Shown here in pieces: positions 34,543 to 38,982 of a stretch of DNA of 38,982 bases. The first letter of the stretch is position 1; each line of letters begins with the position of its first letter. The position numbers and the translations under genes are program-made. The notes below the pieces were generated by a model. The model searched no databases. It had not been told where the DNA came from and saw only the letters and a program-made list of their open reading frames with translations. This DNA is from Gammaproteobacteria bacterium (GTDB lineage: Bacteria > Pseudomonadota > Gammaproteobacteria > Arenicellales > Poriferihabitantaceae): contig JAUILZ010000030.1 of the NCBI GenBank assembly GCA_030432755.1, positions 1-38,982 of the forward strand. Direction: 5' to 3'.

Positions 34543-35328
34543 TCAGGAACAGTTGACCCGGCGGATGTCGGCCACGCCGAAGACGTTGACCTGGTTCTCG
34601 GGGTTGCCGCAGTACTGGATCTCGCTGACGCCCTGGACGTCGCCGGTGATGCGGCCGTCCCCGGCGTGGAAGTTGAGACGGATGTCCGCGGATCCGGCCA
34701 CGTGCACGTCGGCATTGGTCAGTTCGCTGCGCATCAGGTCCAGCGAGGAAGCCCCCCGGGAGTTCAGCACCAGGTTGGTCAGCAGGTTGTCGCTGCCGCT
34801 GACGCTGCCGGCGCCGTTGACGTTGAGTTCCAGGTCGGACTGGTCAAAGCCCGAAAAGGCCAGGCTGGCGGCGCCATTCTGGGTCAGGCGGCGCAGGTCG
34901 GGCATGGTGATCTCCACTTCGAGGGTGGCATCCTGGTACTGCCCGTTCTGCAGGCGAACTTCGAGCGTGTCGCCATTGCGCATGACCTGGATCCGGTCCT
35001 GCAGATTGCTGTCGGCGCGAACGCTGATGGAAAACGACTCGCCCTGGGTAATCCTGGTATCCACGTCACTGGATACCACCGCGGTGAAATCCTTCTCTTC
35101 GACCTCCCGGGTGACGACATCGCCGTTGCCCTTGATTGCCTCCGGGTTGCCCACGGTCACCGTAGTTGATCCATTGCCGCAGTTACTGGTGCAGTTGCCG
35201 TTGATGCACACGGTGGAACAGCCGATTCCGGTGTTGGACTGGATCACCGTGGTCTGCCCCGAGGCCGGGGCAGACACCGCGGTAGCGGCCAGGATGGCGG
35301 ACGCGAGGGTCGATATCCTGACGACCAT
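34543..35328 (-). CDS. Secreted DUF2807 (head GIN-like) protein
   Basis: A 261-residue exported protein. A signal peptide (STLASAILAATAVSAPASG) is followed by a four-cysteine stretch CSTVCINGNCTSNC near residues 37-50, then a DUF2807-type beta-solenoid from about 75 (FTAVVSSDVDTRITQGESFSISVRADSNL, LEVEITMPDLRRLTQNGAASLAFSGF, LELNVNGAGSVSG, DVHVAGSADIRLN). These folds are putative surface or adhesive domains of unknown role. It starts just after the OmpA-like gene ends; ATG 35328 is chosen, with GTG at 35331 as an alternative. It is the last gene of the six-gene surface operon. Confidence 0.82.
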   Translation of the reverse strand: MVVRISTLASAILAATAVSAPASGQTTVIQSNTGIGCSTVCINGNCTSNCGNGSTTVTVGNPEAIKGNGDVVTREVEEKDFTAVVSSDVDTRITQGESFSISVRADSNLQDRIQVMRNGDTLEVRLQNGQYQDATLEVEITMPDLRRLTQNGAASLAFSGFDQSDLELNVNGAGSVSGSDNLLTNLVLNSRGASSLDLMRSELTNADVHVAGSADIRLNFHAGDGRITGDVQGVSEIQYCGNPENQVNVFGVADIRRVNCS

Positions 35329-35332
35329 CACA

Positions 35333-35992
35333 CTAGTAGGTCATGGTGGTGATGGTCACCCGGCGGTTGGCCCCCGACGAGGGGTTGGCCGCATCCAGCA
35401 GGGCGGTTTCGCCGCGGCCCACCAGGTTCAGCTTGGTCGGGTCGACGCCGTAGTACTGGTAGAGAAACTGGCCCACGGACTGGGCGCGCTTCTGCGACAG
35501 CGCCATGTTGTAGTCATCCGGACCGGTGGCGTCGGTATGGCCTTCCAACAGGAAGGACAGCCCCGCCAGCTCCGGACTCTGCAGCGCCTGGCCCAGCGGC
35601 GTGAGCTGCTGGATCGCCATGTCGGTCAGTTCAGCCGAGTTATAGGCGAAGTTGACTTCCATGGAGATGGAAGGTGGTGCAGCGGGCGCGGCTTGCTGCT
35701 GCTCGGCGGCAGCTACCTGCTGCTGGGCAGGCTGCTGCTGGGCAGGCTGTTGCTGTTGCTGTTGCGGCTGCTGGTACTGATCCTGGGCAGCAGGCTGCTG
35801 TTGCGTCGCGGCTGTTTGCGCAGGCTGGTTGATGCGGATGCCGCGAGTCTTCATCTCCATCGGCTGCAGCATGTCGATGATCTGGTTCTTGTCCAGCACC
35901 GCGGCGCCCACATGTGTGGATTCCTGTTGCGCCATCCCGGCCTGGCTCGCCAGCATCCCGGTCAGCAGGATCGTCAGAAGTTTGCGTTTCAT
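35333..35992 (-). CDS. OmpA-like peptidoglycan-binding protein with glutamine-rich linker
   Basis: A 219-residue exported protein. A signal peptide (KLLTILLTGMLASQAGMA) is followed by a short region, then a linker (about 55-100) made almost entirely of Gln, Pro and Ala. The C-terminal OmpA domain (about 108-219) has LLEGHTDATGPDDYNMALSQKRAQSVGQFLYQYYGV and GANRRVTIT, the motif that binds diaminopimelate in peptidoglycan. No beta-barrel or lipobox is present, so it is periplasmic or part of a complex. AGGAGGA overlaps the stop of the preceding gene, showing coupling. The likely role is to anchor the surface machinery to the cell wall. Confidence 0.88.
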   Translation of the reverse strand: MKRKLLTILLTGMLASQAGMAQQESTHVGAAVLDKNQIIDMLQPMEMKTRGIRINQPAQTAATQQQPAAQDQYQQPQQQQQQPAQQQPAQQQVAAAEQQQAAPAAPPSISMEVNFAYNSAELTDMAIQQLTPLGQALQSPELAGLSFLLEGHTDATGPDDYNMALSQKRAQSVGQFLYQYYGVDPTKLNLVGRGETALLDAANPSSGANRRVTITTMTY

Positions 35993-35996
35993 GGGT

Positions 35997-36338
35997 CTAT
36001 CCTCCTAGGTAAATACAAAAAGTTTCGCCGTAATCGAATGCATGCAGATCCTTTCCGCCGCGGCTAAGCAGGCGACCTTTGGCGGGATCCACGGGCTTGT
36101 AGTCGTTCTCCAGCACGATCAGGTCACCGTGCTGCCAGCAGCGGAGCTGGTTTTCCTTGCTGAAGACAGTGCTGCCGTTCGAACTCTGCTGCGAATTCAT
36201 CGGTTGCAGCTGTACCGAACGGTTCCAGTCGTCGGGCTTCGCTTCCTGGTTGGTGGTGACATCCGCGAGGCAGCTTCCGCTGGCCAGCGCGAGCCCCAGG
36301 GCCGCGAGTGAGAACTTGTGCAGGGTTCGGGTGTTCAT
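35997..36338 (-). CDS. Small exported protein of unknown function
   Basis: A 113-residue protein starting MNTRTLHKFSLAALGLALASGSCLA, a signal peptide. The mature part is short and polar (VTTNQEAKPDDWNRSVQLQPMNSQQSSNGS), then LRCWQHGDLIVLENDYKPVDPAKGRLLSRGGKDLHAFDYGETFCIYLGG, with two cysteines that could pair. A frame open to 36404 lacks a signal and is rejected. It sits between the HfaB/CsgG-like gene (1 bp gap) and the OmpA-like gene (4 bp gap), a position that suggests a small accessory factor like CsgE or CsgF, but no sequence similarity to these was recognised. Confidence 0.75.
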   Translation of the reverse strand: MNTRTLHKFSLAALGLALASGSCLADVTTNQEAKPDDWNRSVQLQPMNSQQSSNGSTVFSKENQLRCWQHGDLIVLENDYKPVDPAKGRLLSRGGKDLHAFDYGETFCIYLGG

Positions 36339-36339
36339 C

Positions 36340-37977
36340 CTACTGTACCTTGATCGTATAGGTTGCTTCGCCGTAACGGCCCGCGGTGGCCTTGGCATAG
36401 GCATCGCTGATCTCCGTCTTGGACGAAATGGGTAATGCCTCGAAGTCCGCCAGCCGCAATGCGCTCGGCAGGTTGGTATTGATCTGCTGCGTGGTAAGCA
36501 TGCAGTGGATCATCTCGCCGTTGGTATCCGCGGTCACCGAGTAGGCCGGCGAATCAGGCAGGGCGACAAAGCCCTGGCTCGAGATGAAGCCATCCGGCGA
36601 GAAGCGGTTGGGAAAGATGCGGGCGAAGATGCCGCTGCTTTCCAGGTAGCAGTTCACGTAACCGTTGGTATTGCTCTTGATCGTCAGGAACACGTCCTCG
36701 CCGGCCTGGTAGATATCGGTCACCGAGGTCGAGGTGATGCTGAGATCAATGGGAGCGTTTGACGGGGCGATCGGCTGATCCGCGGCCACATCGAATGGCT
36801 TGGGCTCAGAATCCTCCTTCTTCTTTTTCTTGCGCTCGTCTTCCGCGACTTCCTTGTTCTTACGCACGTAAGCCAGCTTGTTCGGATCCACGGTATCCGG
36901 AATCTCGTTGATAAATGTCGAATAGAACGCCAGGTCCACGTTGGGATCCGCCGGCAGGCCGAGGCGTTCCTTGTAGAGCAGCACTGCGTTCTGGTAGTCC
37001 GCATCGATGATCTCGTCGATGGGGCCGGTGTAGTAGCCGCGCAGGTAGAGCTGCACCTTCACCAGCGTATGAATCGTACCGCTCTGGACGAGCTGATAGT
37101 GCCAGTCTGAGATCTCGCGCTGGATGTCCTGGTGCTCGGGGTCGAGACCGAGGCATTTCCAGTAGGGAATCTTCAGGAGCTTGCCCATCAGCTCGATGGC
37201 GGACAGCTCGATCAACGCGCGCAGCGCCTGGGCGGTGCCATCGCTCTGGTTGTTGGCGATACTGAAATTGACGCCCGTCTTGCTGATCCCCGCGTCGAAG
37301 TCCTTCGCGTCGCCGGTCTTGTAGATGACCGCCGAATTGCGCGTGGTGACGCCGGGGATGACCGCGATGTTATGGGTGGTGATCACGCTCAGGTCGAGGC
37401 CCAGTACCGAGGCGCTGTTGCTCGCGGAGAGGCCGAATCCGCCACCGATGGTGGAGCCGTCAATGGTGCCGCCAGCCTGCGCCGACAGGTCGGCCTGCTT
37501 GCGCACGATGTCCTTGTCAAGCTGGGTGACCGAACCGATGATGTCGTAAGGGGGAATGTTCTCGTATACCCCCTTCTGCTCGGCCTGGGTCAGGAAGGAC
37601 ACCAGGTTACCCGAGTCTGCGCCGTAGGCAATGAGCTGGATTACCTGGCTGCGCCGGGTCATGTCGGAAATCGCCGAGATCAGCATGTCCTTGGCGCCGG
37701 CATCCACTTTCTCCGTCTTGTCCTTGATGTCTTCCATCAGGATGACGTATTCATTGGGCGCGTAGCCGAAGATGGCGAACAGGTTGTCCATGCAGCGCAG
37801 CCCCTCGGCAAAGTCCGTGATATTGCGTTCCGGCAATTCCTTGGGACCCTGTTTCACGACCTGGATATCCTTCTCGACATCCTCCTTGACCTGGGATACG
37901 GCGCAACCGCCCAGCAGAAGGGCCGAGGCCACGGTCACGCTGATCTTCTTCGTTGCAGTTTTGAGTTCAGGTTTCAT
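36340..37977 (-). CDS. CsgG/HfaB-like outer-membrane lipoprotein with peptidoglycan-binding and DUF4384 domains
   Basis: A 545-residue lipoprotein: the start MKPELKTATKK is followed by the lipobox LLGGC. Residues about 40-290 resemble the CsgG/HfaB family (GLRCMDNLFAIFGY, DMLISAISDMTRRSQVIQLIAYG, YDIIGSVTQLDKDI, LGLDLSVITTHNIAVIPGVTTRNSAVI, ALRALIELSAIELMGKLLKIPYWKCLGL). CsgG forms the pore that exports curli subunits; HfaB anchors Caulobacter holdfast. Then come a peptidoglycan-binding-like segment (VQLYLRGYYTGPIDEIIDADYQNAVLLYKERLGL, about 310-345), a Lys-rich linker, and a DUF4384-like beta domain (IYQAGEDVFLTIKSNTNGYVNCYLE...IFPNRF, about 430-545). The C-terminal extension is unusual for CsgG. 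Confidence 0.78.
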   Translation of the reverse strand: MKPELKTATKKISVTVASALLLGGCAVSQVKEDVEKDIQVVKQGPKELPERNITDFAEGLRCMDNLFAIFGYAPNEYVILMEDIKDKTEKVDAGAKDMLISAISDMTRRSQVIQLIAYGADSGNLVSFLTQAEQKGVYENIPPYDIIGSVTQLDKDIVRKQADLSAQAGGTIDGSTIGGGFGLSASNSASVLGLDLSVITTHNIAVIPGVTTRNSAVIYKTGDAKDFDAGISKTGVNFSIANNQSDGTAQALRALIELSAIELMGKLLKIPYWKCLGLDPEHQDIQREISDWHYQLVQSGTIHTLVKVQLYLRGYYTGPIDEIIDADYQNAVLLYKERLGLPADPNVDLAFYSTFINEIPDTVDPNKLAYVRKNKEVAEDERKKKKKEDSEPKPFDVAADQPIAPSNAPIDLSITSTSVTDIYQAGEDVFLTIKSNTNGYVNCYLESSGIFARIFPNRFSPDGFISSQGFVALPDSPAYSVTADTNGEMIHCMLTTQQINTNLPSALRLADFEALPISSKTEISDAYAKATAGRYGEATYTIKVQ

Positions 37978-38021
37978 CGCTCGATCTTTCGGTGGTTGTC
38001 TGTTATTGGAAATGACTCGCG

Positions 38022-38375
38022 TCAGTTGCACTTGTTGTTGGCATTGATGATGTCGCCGGTGATGATCACGTCGATCTCACGCGGACCGCCAAACCCGGCA
38101 TTGTTTACCACGTTGCCGATGTCCACGGTGCCGCAGTCGGCATCGTCTTCCTGCTCGTTACGCGGCGTGCCTTCGGGGAGGTAGTCCTCCTGCTTCTCGT
38201 TCTTCATCACGCGCTCCCGCGCCTTGTGCCGCGCCAACTTGGCGTTCTGGATATCGGTCAGCTCGATCTCGCCGGCCAGCGCGACCGGGGTTACCGGGGG
38301 CGCCATCGTGACGAGCGCAAGGCCCGCTGCCAGGAATATCGTCTTTGCCGTGATCTGGAATGCTTGATTGGTCAT
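38022..38375 (-). CDS. Small secreted protein, possible minor subunit of the repeat-protein system
   Basis: A 117-residue exported protein: signal peptide TIFLAAGLALVTMAPPVTPVALAG, a charged helical stretch (IQNAKLARHKARERVMKNEKQEDYL), then a C-terminal part CGTVDIGNVVNNAGFGG...VIITGDIINANNKC flanked by two cysteines. Its VDIGNV-N rhythm echoes the VNIGS repeats of the next-upstream gene product. AGAGGA lies 8 nt before the ATG. A minor fibre subunit or nucleator (compare CsgB, HfaA) is a guess from position and pattern only. Confidence 0.75.
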   Translation of the reverse strand: MTNQAFQITAKTIFLAAGLALVTMAPPVTPVALAGEIELTDIQNAKLARHKARERVMKNEKQEDYLPEGTPRNEQEDDADCGTVDIGNVVNNAGFGGPREIDVIITGDIINANNKCN

Positions 38376-38449
38376 GGATCTGTTCCTCTGTTGTCTTTAA
38401 CGACCGTCGGTTCAAAAAGTTTCGTTTCCGGTACGGCGTGCTGCGCGTG

Positions 38450-38982
38450 TCATTCGACGATCACGGATCCCACGCTCACCGAGTGATTCTGGCCAACGCC
38501 GCTGGAGTTCAGGATTACGTTGCCGACCTTGACATTGGCGGAATGCGAGCCGATGCCGGTGTTCTTGATCGCGCCGACATTGACCGAGTTGTAATTGGAG
38601 ATGCCAAACGCGTTCTGCACGATGTTTCCGGCGCCGGCAGTGACATCCATGCTGCCGACATTGCCGTAGCGTACCGAGCCGATATTCACTTCGTTGTAGT
38701 TCGCCATGCCGGCCGAATTCTGGGTGATGCTGCCCACGGTATTGCTGGTGCTCACGCTGCCGGCGCCCGATCCCTTGAGCGACCCGATGTTGATCTCGTT
38801 GCGGTTCATGACGCCGCCGGTGGTCTGCACGATACTGCCCACGTTGGAATCGGAACGCATGCTGCCGACGCTGGAATCGTTCGCAGATCCGATATTGACC
38901 TCGTTGACGTTGCTCACGCCGCCTGCGCCCTGGATGATGCTGCCCACGTTCGACTCGGTGACGATACTGCCAACCTCTGAAT
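38450..38982 (-). CDS. Secreted 35-residue-repeat protein, partial (5' end beyond window)
   Basis: The frame stays open past the right edge, so the N-terminus is missing. At least four full 35-residue (105-nt) repeats begin at 38947, 38842, 38737 and 38632, with a shorter fifth at 38527; the pattern is V-G-S-I-x-Q-x3-G-x2-N-x-N-x-V-N-I-G-S-x6-G-S. The composition (Gly, Ser, Asn, Val, Ile, Gln; no Cys; very few charges) and the Q/N ladders resemble curlin-type amyloid repeats, though the period differs from the about 22 residues of CsgA. The HfaB/CsgG-like gene downstream would provide export. The VGSIV-VGSII register continues to the edge, so more repeats lie outside. Confidence 0.82.
   Translation of the reverse strand, partial: SEVGSIVTESNVGSIIQGAGGVSNVNEVNIGSANDSSVGSMRSDSNVGSIVQTTGGVMNRNEINIGSLKGSGAGSVSTSNTVGSITQNSAGMANYNEVNIGSVRYGNVGSMDVTAGAGNIVQNAFGISNYNSVNVGAIKNTGIGSHSANVKVGNVILNSSGVGQNHSVSVGSVIVE

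Noticed and set aside
34543..38982. Type VI secretion or toxin island because of OmpA and DUF4384 domains
   Set aside because: No secretion ATPase, toxin or immunity gene is present; the set fits a surface fibre or adhesin operon better.

Overview
The window is high-GC DNA with tightly packed genes on both strands. It most resembles a marine or halophilic gammaproteobacterium. The basis is the Thr(UGU)-Tyr-Gly(UCC) tRNA string followed downstream by nothing but the window edge (the order that normally precedes tuf in Gammaproteobacteria), the birA-coaX-SPOR trio upstream of it, and the families of the accessory genes. No insertion sequence, prophage or CRISPR array was seen. All family assignments come from reading the translated sequence; no database search was run.

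Left part (1-7.3 kb): three minus-strand tRNA genes. The tRNA-Thr gene is split by a 334-nt insertion in the anticodon loop that has the core of a self-splicing group I intron. Next come birA, coaX and a SPOR-domain gene (minus), a divergent IspG-like gene, a small lipoprotein and ilvD.

Middle (7.3-24.2 kb): a minus-strand ABC transporter of the 2-aminoethylphosphonate type (aepX-aepV-aepW) with a near-ideal Pho box upstream; a CRP-CRP-Nudix operon; an HD-domain hydrolase; and tmm, trimethylamine monooxygenase. Divergent from tmm is a regulatory group (soluble NarX-like kinase, NarL-like regulator, PAS protein with a dead GGDEF domain). It leads into a complete five-gene Liv-type amino-acid/amide ABC transporter with a terminator after the binding-protein gene.

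Right part (24.2-34.5 kb): a minus-strand block with a phosphonate monoester hydrolase/sulfatase-like enzyme, the trimethylamine N-oxide transporter tmoX-tmoV-tmoW, TMAO demethylase tdm, a DUF1801 protein and a BenE-family transporter. With tmm, the window encodes TMA oxidation to TMAO, TMAO uptake, and TMAO cleavage to dimethylamine and formaldehyde.

Right edge (34.5-39 kb): a six-gene minus-strand operon for a probable cell-surface structure. It encodes a 35-residue-repeat secreted protein that runs off the window, a small secreted protein, a CsgG/HfaB-like lipoprotein fused to extra domains, a small exported protein, an OmpA-like protein with a glutamine-rich linker and a DUF2807 protein. 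This and the intron-containing tRNA-Thr are the most unusual parts of the window.
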